This document shows, piece by piece, positions 27,479 through 35,035 of a stretch of DNA of 64,000 nucleotides. The DNA lies in the NCBI RefSeq assembly GCF_021491375.1, contig NZ_JAKEVY010000001.1, forward strand, positions 806,001 through 870,000, written 5' to 3'. The notes under the pieces were generated by a model. It ran no database searches, was not told the origin of the DNA, and saw only the letters and a list, made by a program, of their open reading frames with translations. The position numbers and the translations under genes are program-made. Each line of letters starts with the position of its first letter. Position 1 is the first letter of the stretch. The stretch comes from Flavihumibacter fluminis (GTDB lineage Bacteria; Bacteroidota; Bacteroidia; Chitinophagales; Chitinophagaceae).

Positions 27479-28600
27479 TTAACTATTTGATGCTTCAAAA
27501 AAAGGAAACGCGGTTTCAATCAGTTCAATATAGGTTTTGATGCCATCACGAATTTCATCCAGGTAAATGAATTCATCCGCAGTGTGACTTCTCCCGCTAA
27601 AACCCGGACCGCATTTCAATGCCGGAAAAGGCAGCAAGGCTTTATCCGAACAGGTGGGAGAACCATAGGATTTCTTACCCAATTTGCTACCGGCCATCAC
27701 CAGCGGGTGTGCATCACCAATAGCCGTAGCCCGCATCCGCATACTGCGCGGTTTAATTTCGGCGTCCACAGCATCCTGTACAATCTCCACAATTTCTTCG
27801 TGTGTATAAGCGTCCGTCACCCGGATATCCACCGTAAACTGGCAGGTTCCGGGAACCACATTATGTGCTTTATTTTCAGTTTGTATAACGGTCACGTTCA
27901 TGTGCACCGGTCCGAGTGTTGGCGATACCCTGGGAAACTGATAGTTTCTGAACCAGTTGATCGCATCTACTGCTTTATACAACGCATTAATTCCTTCCTG
28001 CCTGGCTGCATGTCCGGTTTTTCCGGTTACCGTGCAATCCAGCACCAGTAAACCTTTCTCCGATACCGCCAGTTCCATTTCGGTCGGTTCTCCTACAATA
28101 GCCGACCAGTTCCGGAAAGCCGTTTCACCGGATTGTTTTATAGCAGTTAAGAAGCTGGCATCTTTCAATAAGGCCTCCACTCCATTTACACCAGACACTT
28201 CTTCCTCTGCCGTGGCCGCTAAAACCAGGTTGACCGGCAAATCGGTTTGTTCATAAAAATGAAGAAAACAGGCGATCAGAGATACCAGCGCCCCTCCCGC
28301 ATCATTGCTGCCAAGGCCGTAAATTTTACCATCTTCAATGGCTGGCTCAAACGGGTCTCTTGTATACTGCGGATTCGGTTTCACTGTATCATGATGTGAG
28401 TTCAGCACTACCGTAGGTTTTCCTGGCTGGAAATAGCGGTTCAATGCCCATACATTATTCAATTGCTGCTGCACTTCCACTCCCCGGGTTTCAAGGAATG
28501 CACGAATCAGCTTCGCAGTACCCTGCTCCTCCCGGCTCAGGGACGGCGTTCTGATCAGCTGCTTCAACAGCTCCACTGCCTCCTCATATAATTGCTCCAT
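27479..28600 (-). CDS. argE: M20 metallopeptidase, N-acetylcitrulline/acetylornithine deacetylase
   Basis: The ATG at 28600 (MEQLYEEAVELLKQLIRTPS) fits the normal M20 N terminus; the 14-codon upstream extension lacks family features. About 373 residues. Metal-site motifs: LNSHHDTVKP (His, Asp), GLGSNDAGGALVS (Asp), and ATAEEEVSGVNG (catalytic Glu plus metal Glu). A dimerisation domain lies in the middle (~170-285). In organisms with an N-acylornithine carbamoyltransferase this enzyme removes the acyl group from N-acylcitrulline rather than from acylornithine, so it probably acts after ArgF' here. Confidence 0.88.
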   Translation of the reverse strand: MEQLYEEAVELLKQLIRTPSLSREEQGTAKLIRAFLETRGVEVQQQLNNVWALNRYFQPGKPTVVLNSHHDTVKPNPQYTRDPFEPAIEDGKIYGLGSNDAGGALVSLIACFLHFYEQTDLPVNLVLAATAEEEVSGVNGVEALLKDASFLTAIKQSGETAFRNWSAIVGEPTEMELAVSEKGLLVLDCTVTGKTGHAARQEGINALYKAVDAINWFRNYQFPRVSPTLGPVHMNVTVIQTENKAHNVVPGTCQFTVDIRVTDAYTHEEIVEIVQDAVDAEIKPRSMRMRATAIGDAHPLVMAGSKLGKKSYGSPTCSDKALLPFPALKCGPGFSGRSHTADEFIYLDEIRDGIKTYIELIETAFPFFEASNS

Positions 28601-28655
28601 ACTTTTTCTTTTCCTATCCGCCAAAGGCAGAATACCATTCACCGCGGCGGATGAA

Positions 28656-29441
28656 TCAAGCTGAAATTAACGTCCCTGTTGTTTCTGTGCCCGTATTCTG
28701 CACCAGATCGGCAGCATGTCCGATCAGTACCTGCTGCACCCCCTTTCCAATCGCATCAAAGGCATTGTCCAGTTTGGGTAAAATACCCGCAAATAATTTC
28801 TGCTCCGCTTTCAGTTGCGCATACAAATCCGGATTGATAAACCGGATCACGGATGATTCGTCCTCCACCTGCTCAAGAATCCCCTTCTTCTCAAAACAAT
28901 AGATCAACCGCACGGGGTATTGTGCTGATAATGCAATTGCAATTGTTGCCGCCATGGTATCCGCGTTGGTATTCAGCATATGGCCAGCTCCATCATGTGT
29001 CAGTGGCGCCAGCACCGGAACCAGGCCATTATCCAGCAACAATTGCCAGCGATCCACTGGTAAGGTAGCTGCTTTCACATCCCCCACCCAGCCATAATCG
29101 ATTGTTTTAACCGGACGTTTCACGGCCGGAAGCAGGTTTCCATCTGCTCCTGTTATCCCGATGGCATTACAACCCAGGGATTGCAATTGTGCCACCAGCT
29201 GTTTGTTTACGAGGCCACCATACACCATGGTTACCAGGTCAATGGTAGCATCATCTGTAATACGTCTGCCATCCACATACTTCGATTCAATCCCTAATTG
29301 ATCTCCCAACCGTGTAGCAATCTTGCCACCTCCATGCACCAGGATCTTGGGTCCATTGATCAATGCGAAATCTTGCAGAAACTGTTGCAATGCCGCCGGA
29401 TCATCCAGCACATTCCCACCTATCTTGATAACAAAAACCAT
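28656..29441 (-). CDS. argB: N-acetylglutamate kinase (or N-acylglutamate kinase)
   Basis: A 261-residue amino-acid kinase: KIGGNVLDD at the N terminus (Lys6), LVHGGGKIATRLG (phosphate-binding glycines), and NTNADTMAATIAIAL (~157-171). It phosphorylates N-acetylglutamate on the gamma-carboxyl. In some Bacteroidota the substrate is the N-succinyl form; sequence alone does not decide. Length fits the non-regulated type without the N-terminal arginine-sensing helix. Lies 5 bases after the carbamoyltransferase gene. Confidence 0.95.
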   Translation of the reverse strand: MVFVIKIGGNVLDDPAALQQFLQDFALINGPKILVHGGGKIATRLGDQLGIESKYVDGRRITDDATIDLVTMVYGGLVNKQLVAQLQSLGCNAIGITGADGNLLPAVKRPVKTIDYGWVGDVKAATLPVDRWQLLLDNGLVPVLAPLTHDGAGHMLNTNADTMAATIAIALSAQYPVRLIYCFEKKGILEQVEDESSVIRFINPDLYAQLKAEQKLFAGILPKLDNAFDAIGKGVQQVLIGHAADLVQNTGTETTGTLISA

Positions 29442-29446
29442 ATCTC

Positions 29447-30424
29447 TTATTTAGCACGAAGGATCGATGCCAGTACTGCCTGGGCCGCCCACACCCGGTT
29501 ACCCGCCTGAGTGGTTACCAGGCTATTCGGTCCATCCAATATCTCATCACTTAATTCCACATTCCGACGCACCGGCAGGCAATGCATCACCCTGGCTTCA
29601 TTGGTCAGCGCAAGTTTTTCGTTGGTGAGCATCCACTCCGGGTCGTTGTTATAAATCTTACCATAATCAGTAAACGTACTCCAGTTTTTCACATACACGA
29701 AATCAGCATCTTTCAATGCTTCTTCCTGGTTGTATTCGATACGTGCCCCTTTAGTGAATGCCTCCGATAATTCATAATCTTCGGGATGGGTGATTACAAA
29801 ATCCGCTTCGCCCCAGGCATTCACCCATTGCGCGAAACTATTTGCTACACATTGAGGAAGTGGTTTCACGTGCGGTGCCCAGGTCAATACCACCTTGGGT
29901 TTTCGTCCTGAAAAGGCTGCCGCCTTCGAAGGCTGCCGCATGTATTCCTGCATAGTGATGATATCGGTCAGGCTCTGCAAGGGATGCAGGGTAGCACTCT
30001 CCAGGCTCACGATCGGAATGCCTGCATACTTCATAAACTGCCGGATATACAATTCGGAGTAATCATCCTCCTTGTTCTTTAACGAAGGAAACGTGCGAAT
30101 GCAAAGAATATCAAAATACTTTCCCATAATCGGAGCTGCGTCTTTCACATGCTCCACTGTTGTTCCGCTCATGATGGCTTCTTCTTCAAATTCAAGCGCC
30201 CATCCCTCACTGCCCACATTGAATACCACCGCTTCCATTCCAAGTTGCTGGGCCGCCACCTGGGTACTCAAACGGGTACGCATACTCGGATTCAGGAATA
30301 ACATCCCGATCCGTTTCCGTTTTCCAAGATTTTCATCCTTATAGGGATCCGCTTTATAGGCTAAAGCTGCATCCACGAGTTGCTGAAGATCCGGAACATC
30401 CTGAACAGAAGTAAAATGCATCAT
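29447..30424 (-). CDS. argF': N-acylornithine carbamoyltransferase (acetyl- or succinyl-ornithine type)
   Basis: A 325-residue transcarbamylase. The carbamoyl-phosphate loop reads NPSMRTR (45-51) rather than STRT(R), as in N-acylornithine transcarbamylases. The HCLPVRR motif near the C terminus is shared with OTCases. At the position that separates succinyl-ornithine (Pro) from acetyl-ornithine (Glu) enzymes in published work on B. fragilis and Xanthomonas, recalled from memory, this protein has Val90 (GTTVEH). Product: N-acylcitrulline, which fits the M20 deacylase downstream. It is embedded in the arg operon. Confidence 0.9.
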   Translation of the reverse strand: MMHFTSVQDVPDLQQLVDAALAYKADPYKDENLGKRKRIGMLFLNPSMRTRLSTQVAAQQLGMEAVVFNVGSEGWALEFEEEAIMSGTTVEHVKDAAPIMGKYFDILCIRTFPSLKNKEDDYSELYIRQFMKYAGIPIVSLESATLHPLQSLTDIITMQEYMRQPSKAAAFSGRKPKVVLTWAPHVKPLPQCVANSFAQWVNAWGEADFVITHPEDYELSEAFTKGARIEYNQEEALKDADFVYVKNWSTFTDYGKIYNNDPEWMLTNEKLALTNEARVMHCLPVRRNVELSDEILDGPNSLVTTQAGNRVWAAQAVLASILRAK

Positions 30425-30445
30425 GAATTGTCAAAATTTATAGAG

Positions 30446-31588
30446 TTAACCCACGGGTACTGAAATCTCCTTGCGAACGGCCTCCAGGAACTCATCTGCT
30501 TCTTCTCTGGTTAAGGCCAGGGAAGGCAGCAGGCGAATCACATTCGGTTTGGCTTCGCCGGTGAAAATAAAATGATCAGTTAAGAGTTTCTTACGGAGAT
30601 CTGTATGCGAATCAGGCATATCAAAGCCGATCATCAATCCTCGCCCCCGCACATTTTTCAATTCCGGAATTTCCCGAAGTGATTGCATTAGATAATCGCC
30701 GATGGTTGCCGCATTTGCGATCAGCCCCTCCTTTTCGATTACTTCCAGCACTGCAATTGCAGCTGCACAGGCCAGTTGATTGCCACCAAAGGTTGTTCCC
30801 AGCATACCGTGTTTGGGATGCAGGTGGGGCGCTATGGAAATCGCTCCAATTGGAAACCCATTGCCCATTCCTTTGGCCATAGAATAAATATCTGCGTTTA
30901 CTCCCGCGAAATCGTGAGAATAAAACTTGCCTGATCTGCCATAGCCACACTGTACGGAATCCGCGATATAAACAGCTCCATAGGCATCACAGCATTCACG
31001 GATGGTTTGCAAAAACTCGTTCGTTGCCACATTAATTCCACCAACACCCTGAATGCCTTCTACAATTACTGCTGCGATGTCGTTACCCTGTGCGGTAAAA
31101 ACTGCCTTGAGTGCATCCACATCATTGAAAGGAAGAAAAATCACAGCATCCGTTTGATTCACCGGCGATATAATAGCCGGATTATCCGTTGCTGCAACTG
31201 CCAGGGAAGTACGGCCATGAAACGCTTTTTTAAATGCGATAATTTTTCTGCGTCCTGTATGGAAAGAAGCCAGTTTCAATGCATTCTCGTTGGCTTCTGC
31301 ACCTGAATTACAAAGGAACAACTGGTAATTCTCTTTGCCTGAAATACGACCCAGCAATTCCGCCAGCGCCTTCTGCTGCGGGATCACCACCGAATTGGAA
31401 TAGAAGGCTATCATTTCCAATTGCTCTTCAATTCGCTCTACCCAATGCGGGTGGGTATGACCTATTGAAATAACGGCATGACCTCCATACATATCGAGAT
31501 AAGACTTCCCCTGTTCATCCCATACCCGTGCACCCTTTGCCCGAGTTATAGTGATGTTGTTTAATGGATATACGTCAAATAGTTTCAT
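30446..31588 (-). CDS. argD: Acetylornithine aminotransferase
   Basis: A 380-residue class-III PLP aminotransferase. The N-terminal signature WDEQGKSYLDMYGGHAVISIGH, the phosphate-binding SGAEANENALKLA, and the PLP-lysine region DIYSMAKGMGNGFPIGAI (Lys near 237) are present. It transaminates N-acyl-glutamate semialdehyde to N-acyl-ornithine. The gap to argC (31589-31652) holds a CCTCCTTT repeat. Confidence 0.95.
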   Translation of the reverse strand: MKLFDVYPLNNITITRAKGARVWDEQGKSYLDMYGGHAVISIGHTHPHWVERIEEQLEMIAFYSNSVVIPQQKALAELLGRISGKENYQLFLCNSGAEANENALKLASFHTGRRKIIAFKKAFHGRTSLAVAATDNPAIISPVNQTDAVIFLPFNDVDALKAVFTAQGNDIAAVIVEGIQGVGGINVATNEFLQTIRECCDAYGAVYIADSVQCGYGRSGKFYSHDFAGVNADIYSMAKGMGNGFPIGAISIAPHLHPKHGMLGTTFGGNQLACAAAIAVLEVIEKEGLIANAATIGDYLMQSLREIPELKNVRGRGLMIGFDMPDSHTDLRKKLLTDHFIFTGEAKPNVIRLLPSLALTREEADEFLEAVRKEISVPVG

Positions 31589-31616
31589 GTTCGTTGTTTT
31601 GTTTTTTGTAGCTCGC

Positions 31617-31650
31617 CTCCTCCTTTCCTCCTTTCCTCCTTTCCTCCCTG
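31617..31650. repeat. CCTCCTTT pyrimidine tract inside the arg operon
   Basis: Three to four tandem copies of the octamer CCTCCTTT lie in the argC-argD gap. On the transcribed minus strand it is purine-rich (AAAGGAGG) and resembles repeated Shine-Dalgarno sequences. Related tracts occur at 32646-32690 and 37812-37930. Confidence 0.7.
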
Positions 31651-31652
31651 CT

Positions 31653-32633
31653 TCAAAACCCCACTCCCTTCAGCTTCAGCCCCATACATTCATCCAATCC
31701 AAACACCAGGTTCATATTCTGAACTGCCTGTCCGCTTGCACCTTTCAGGAGGTTATCAATCGCACTGTGGATGACAAGTTTGCTGCCCACTTTCTCGATT
31801 TGCACGATTGCTTTGTTGGTATTTACAATTTGTTTCAGGTAGATTGGCTCGGTACTTACTACTGTAAAGGGATGATCAGCATAAAATACTTCGTAAAGCG
31901 CCAGCAGGTCTTCATAGGGCAATTCCATATGAATAGTTGAACTGATGAAGATGCCCCGGGTAAAATCGCCCCTCCACGGTACAAAACTCAGGTCGATATC
32001 ACTATCCGGTTGTAACTGCAATAAGGACTCGCCGATCTCTCCCAGGTGCTGATGCGTCAGGGTTTTATAGGCCTGGATATTATTCGCTCTCCAACTGAAA
32101 TGAGAAGTGGAACTCAACCCTTGACCGGCTCCGGTAGATCCCGTAATTCCGGTAGTATAAATTTCATCCAGCAATCCAGCCTTGGCAAGTGGCAATAACC
32201 CTACCTGAATAGCTGTTGCAAAACAACCCGGATTGGCAATGGCATTTGCCTTACGGATGGCTTCCCGGTTCAATTCCGGTAATCCATAAACGAAGTTCCA
32301 GTTGCCAAACGTGGATTGCTCCTTCAATCGGAAATCATTCGACAGATCAATGATTTTTGTTCCTGCTGCAGGCGGATGTGCTTCCAGGAATTTCCGCGCT
32401 TCACCATGCCCCGTGCACAAAAACAGGCAATCCACTTTTGTTTCCAGCGAATCCGTGAAAAGTAGTTCGGTATCTCCAATCAAATCAGCATGTACAGAAT
32501 AGAGCGGTTTTCCTGCGCTACTCTTGCTGTGTACAAAACTCAGCTCCACACCCGGGTGATTGATCAGCAACCGGATCAATTCACCACCCGTATACCCCGC
32601 CCCACCGATAATGCCTGCTGTTATTTTTGCCAT
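31653..32633 (-). CDS. argC: N-acetyl-gamma-glutamyl-phosphate reductase
   Basis: A 326-residue enzyme: Rossmann motif GGAGYTGGELIRLL (10-23), active-site Cys in IANPGCFATAIQ (~145), and the C-terminal STSHFSWRANNIQAYKTLTHQH segment split around the catalytic His. It reduces N-acyl-glutamyl-phosphate to the semialdehyde using NADPH. Second enzyme gene after argG in the operon. Confidence 0.96.
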   Translation of the reverse strand: MAKITAGIIGGAGYTGGELIRLLINHPGVELSFVHSKSSAGKPLYSVHADLIGDTELLFTDSLETKVDCLFLCTGHGEARKFLEAHPPAAGTKIIDLSNDFRLKEQSTFGNWNFVYGLPELNREAIRKANAIANPGCFATAIQVGLLPLAKAGLLDEIYTTGITGSTGAGQGLSSTSHFSWRANNIQAYKTLTHQHLGEIGESLLQLQPDSDIDLSFVPWRGDFTRGIFISSTIHMELPYEDLLALYEVFYADHPFTVVSTEPIYLKQIVNTNKAIVQIEKVGSKLVIHSAIDNLLKGASGQAVQNMNLVFGLDECMGLKLKGVGF

Positions 32634-32645
32634 GTTCTTTTTTTT

Positions 32646-32718
32646 GATTTGTCTTCCTTCCCCTCTCCTCCATTCCTCCCTCTTCCCTTCTCACGTTTCA
32701 CGTCTGACGTCTGACGTT
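32646..32718. repeat. Mixed pyrimidine tract and TCACGTC-type heptamers in the argG-argC gap
   Basis: A CCTCCATTCCTCCC tract (about 32655-32690) is followed by degenerate heptamers, TCACGTTTCACGTCTGACG and similar (about 32690-32718). The same pair of elements recurs at 37685-37930, and the heptamer alone at 54735-54793. No promoter or terminator was evident here. Confidence 0.65.
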
Positions 32719-33912
32719 TCACTCTCCGTGTACCGCTTTCCAAATCGCCGTCTGGTTTCCGAAAATCTTACTAAAGCCTCTCACATCCTGTCCGGTCCAG
32801 CCGCTGTTCATCTCACCATATCTTCCAAACTTGCTCGACATCAGATCGTATTTTGATTCAATTCCGATGATCTGGAACCGATACGGATGCAACTGCACAA
32901 ATACATCACCTGTCACCGTCTCCTGTGAATGCTGCAAAAAGGCCTCAATATCCCGCATTACCGGATCCAGAATTTGTCCCTCATGCATCCAGTTCCCGTA
33001 AAACTGCGCCAGCTGGTCTTTCCAGCTCAACTGCCACTTGGTAAGCACGTGCTTCTCCAGTGCATGATGACTTTTTAATATTACCATCGGGGCGGCAGCT
33101 TCAAAGCCAACCCGTCCTTTGATACCGATGATGGTATCACCCACATGGATATCTCTTCCAATTCCAAACGGACCTGCAATCGCCTGCAATGCCTGGATGG
33201 CTTCCACCGGATGATCATAACTGCGGCCATTGATTCCCGTTAGGTGACCTTTTTCAAAATGCAGCACCACTTCTTCCGGCTGGGTTTTGCTTACTTGTGT
33301 AGGCCAGGCTTCTTCCGGCAACATGCCTTTGCTGTGCAGGGTTTCCTTTCCTCCCACACTGGTACCCCATAAACCCTTATTGATCGAGTATTGTGCCTTT
33401 TCAAAATTCATTTCTACATCACGTGCTTTGAGGTATTCGATTTCAGCCTCGCGACTCAGTTGCAGATCTCTAATCGGTGTCAGGATGGGCAAATCAGGAA
33501 TCATGATATGAAATACCATATCAAACCGTACCTGGTCGTTACCCGCACCGGTACTTCCATGCGCCACCGCATCCGCTCCGATCTTTTTTGCATGTTCTGC
33601 AATATGAATCGCCTGGATCAGTCGCTCTGCTGATACACTCAGCGGATAGGTATTATTCTTCAATACATTTCCAAACACTAGATATTGAATGATCCGATCG
33701 TAATAGTTTTTTACTGCGTTCACACTGGTGTGTGATTTCACTCCCAAACGGTTGGCATGTGCTTCAATCTTTGACAGTTCTTCTTCTGTAAATCCGCCTG
33801 TATTTACAATAATGGAATGCACTTCGTATCCCAGATCTTCAAATAGGTACTTTGCGCAATAAGTAGTGTCCAGTCCGCCGCTAAATCCGAGTACAACTTT
33901 TTTCGATGTCAT
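32719..33912 (-). CDS. argG: Argininosuccinate synthase
   Basis: A 397-residue ATP-dependent ligase. The PP-motif LGFSGGLDTTYCAKYL (8-23) binds ATP; HGSTGAGNDQVRFD (~118-131) and YSINKGLWGTSVGG follow as in the family. It joins citrulline and aspartate. Being placed directly after the GNAT gene (14-base gap) at the front of the operon is usual in Bacteroidota. Confidence 0.97.
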   Translation of the reverse strand: MTSKKVVLGFSGGLDTTYCAKYLFEDLGYEVHSIIVNTGGFTEEELSKIEAHANRLGVKSHTSVNAVKNYYDRIIQYLVFGNVLKNNTYPLSVSAERLIQAIHIAEHAKKIGADAVAHGSTGAGNDQVRFDMVFHIMIPDLPILTPIRDLQLSREAEIEYLKARDVEMNFEKAQYSINKGLWGTSVGGKETLHSKGMLPEEAWPTQVSKTQPEEVVLHFEKGHLTGINGRSYDHPVEAIQALQAIAGPFGIGRDIHVGDTIIGIKGRVGFEAAAPMVILKSHHALEKHVLTKWQLSWKDQLAQFYGNWMHEGQILDPVMRDIEAFLQHSQETVTGDVFVQLHPYRFQIIGIESKYDLMSSKFGRYGEMNSGWTGQDVRGFSKIFGNQTAIWKAVHGE

Positions 33913-33926
33913 CTTCGTAGAATAGT

Positions 33927-34661
33927 TTAGAAATGAAAGAATGAAAAGAACCTTTTTTTGGCCGTTCCGCCTCCGCCGCCACCTTCCGGTTTGGATTCGG
34001 TTCCGGTGATTTTGCGGAATGCTTTCAGAAAACGGGATTTCTTCAACCGCAACAACCGCTCATACCCTTTGGAATGTTGTTTGAAATCCGCAGCTGTTTC
34101 CTCCGGTTTGTAATGATCTTTGGGGTCATAGAGCATCGCAGTACAGAAACAGTTCTTGCGATCCTTGCTCATCAATATATCGTAGTTCACGCAGCTCTTA
34201 CAACCGGCCCAGAATGCCTCATCCTGCGTTAATTCCGAGTAAGTTACTGGTTCATACCCTAAATCGGAATTAATTTTCATTACAGCAAGGCCGGTAGTCA
34301 ATCCAAAAATTTTGGCAGTGGGGTATAATTTACGGGATAGCTCAAAGATTTTTTCCTTGATACGTTTGGCTACACCACTCTTGCGAAACTCAGGAGATAC
34401 GATCAATCCGGAATTCGCCACATATTCACCATGACTCCAGGTTTCGATATAACAAAAACCTACCCAGGTACCAGTTTCAGTAACTGCAATCACCGACTTT
34501 CCCTCTTTCATCTTTTGCTCGATATATTCAGGAGATCGTTTAGCGATACCCGTTCCTCTTGCCTTGGCAGAGGACTCCATTTCATCAGTGATGGTAACGG
34601 CGTAATGAATATCGTCGGGATTGGCTACCCTTACGATAATGGCGGAATTTTCCACTTGCAA
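33927..34661 (-). CDS. GNAT acetyltransferase, candidate N-acetylglutamate synthase
   Basis: A 244-residue protein. GNAT fold at ~8-150: acceptor strand VRVANPDDIHYAVTI and CoA loop IVSPEFRKSGVAKRIKEKIF. After it comes a Cys-rich piece (WAGCKSCVNYD ... KNCFC, ~168-190) that could bind metal, then a basic tail with a poly-Gly stretch near the C terminus. No ATG is available: the frame begins with TTG at 34661, or GTG at 34655, after an in-frame TGA at 34674-34676. No argA or argJ is otherwise visible in the operon, so this enzyme is the best candidate to acylate glutamate in the first step. It is the first gene after the leader. Confidence 0.75.
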   Translation of the reverse strand: MQVENSAIIVRVANPDDIHYAVTITDEMESSAKARGTGIAKRSPEYIEQKMKEGKSVIAVTETGTWVGFCYIETWSHGEYVANSGLIVSPEFRKSGVAKRIKEKIFELSRKLYPTAKIFGLTTGLAVMKINSDLGYEPVTYSELTQDEAFWAGCKSCVNYDILMSKDRKNCFCTAMLYDPKDHYKPEETAADFKQHSKGYERLLRLKKSRFLKAFRKITGTESKPEGGGGGGTAKKRFFSFFHF

Positions 34662-34732
34662 TAAATTAAAGGATCAGTAAACGTGCTGCGTACAACTCTG
34701 TTGTAAATAATAATACATTGGGGCTTTTTTCA

Positions 34733-34768
34733 CTGATAGGGGCCGGTGCAAAGGGCTCGTCCTATCAG
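34733..34768 (-). promoter_or_regulatory. Hairpin overlapping the leader-peptide stop codon
   Basis: CTGATAGG pairs perfectly with CCTATCAG (34733-34740 with 34761-34768) around a 20-nt loop, inside which GCC and GGC can add 3 bp. The 5' arm on the transcript begins at the last base of the leader's final codon and includes its TGA stop. There is no U-tract after it, so a simple intrinsic terminator is unlikely; a translation-coupled switch is possible. Confidence 0.5.
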
Positions 34769-34869
34769 CATCCACGTCGCGGTCGGGGAAGAAAACAAAA
34801 GGCATGTAAAAGTACATCAACCTGGCTGTCCAGCTGAAGGGGAGCGCTATATGGTTGGAAACTATTCAT
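34765..34869 (-). CDS. Candidate arginine-sensing leader peptide
   Basis: A 34-codon frame opens with ATG at 34869, about 28 bases after the predicted transcription start, and ends with TGA at 34765. The last residues are FLPRPRRGC: three Arg codons (CGA, CGA, CGT) in four positions just before a hairpin that contains the stop codon. It stands directly upstream of the arginine biosynthesis operon. The composition and geometry are those of a ribosome-stalling attenuator, but no homologue is known to me and translation is unproven. Confidence 0.45.
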   Translation of the reverse strand: MNSFQPYSAPLQLDSQVDVLLHAFCFLPRPRRGC

Positions 34870-34903
34870 TTTTCGTTTGATTGCCTATGTTTAAAATGCG
34901 AGC

Positions 34904-34937
34904 CAAAATTATACGTTTTTGATTGAATTTCCCCAAA
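34904..34937 (-). promoter_or_regulatory. Predicted promoter of the arginine operon
   Basis: On the minus strand TTTG (34934-34937) is followed after 22 bases by TAATTTTG (34904-34911), a full match to TAnnTTTG. Spacing is 1-3 bases longer than the usual 19-21. It places the transcript start near 34897, ahead of the leader frame. Confidence 0.55.
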
Positions 34938-34964
34938 ATATTCTTTAAAATATTGTTAGGCTAT

Positions 34965-35009
34965 CAAATAAAAAGCAGGATTTTGGAATGGTTTCCAAAT
35001 ATCCTGCTT
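34965..35009 (-). terminator. Terminator after the GH3-like gene
   Basis: AAGCAGGAT and TTTGGAA on one arm pair with TTCCAAA and ATCCTGCTT on the other, 16 bp with one bulged A, and the minus strand continues with TTTTATTTG. It lies 27 bases past the stop codon. Confidence 0.8.
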
Positions 35010-35035
35010 CAATATTGAAAATTATCGAACGGTTG

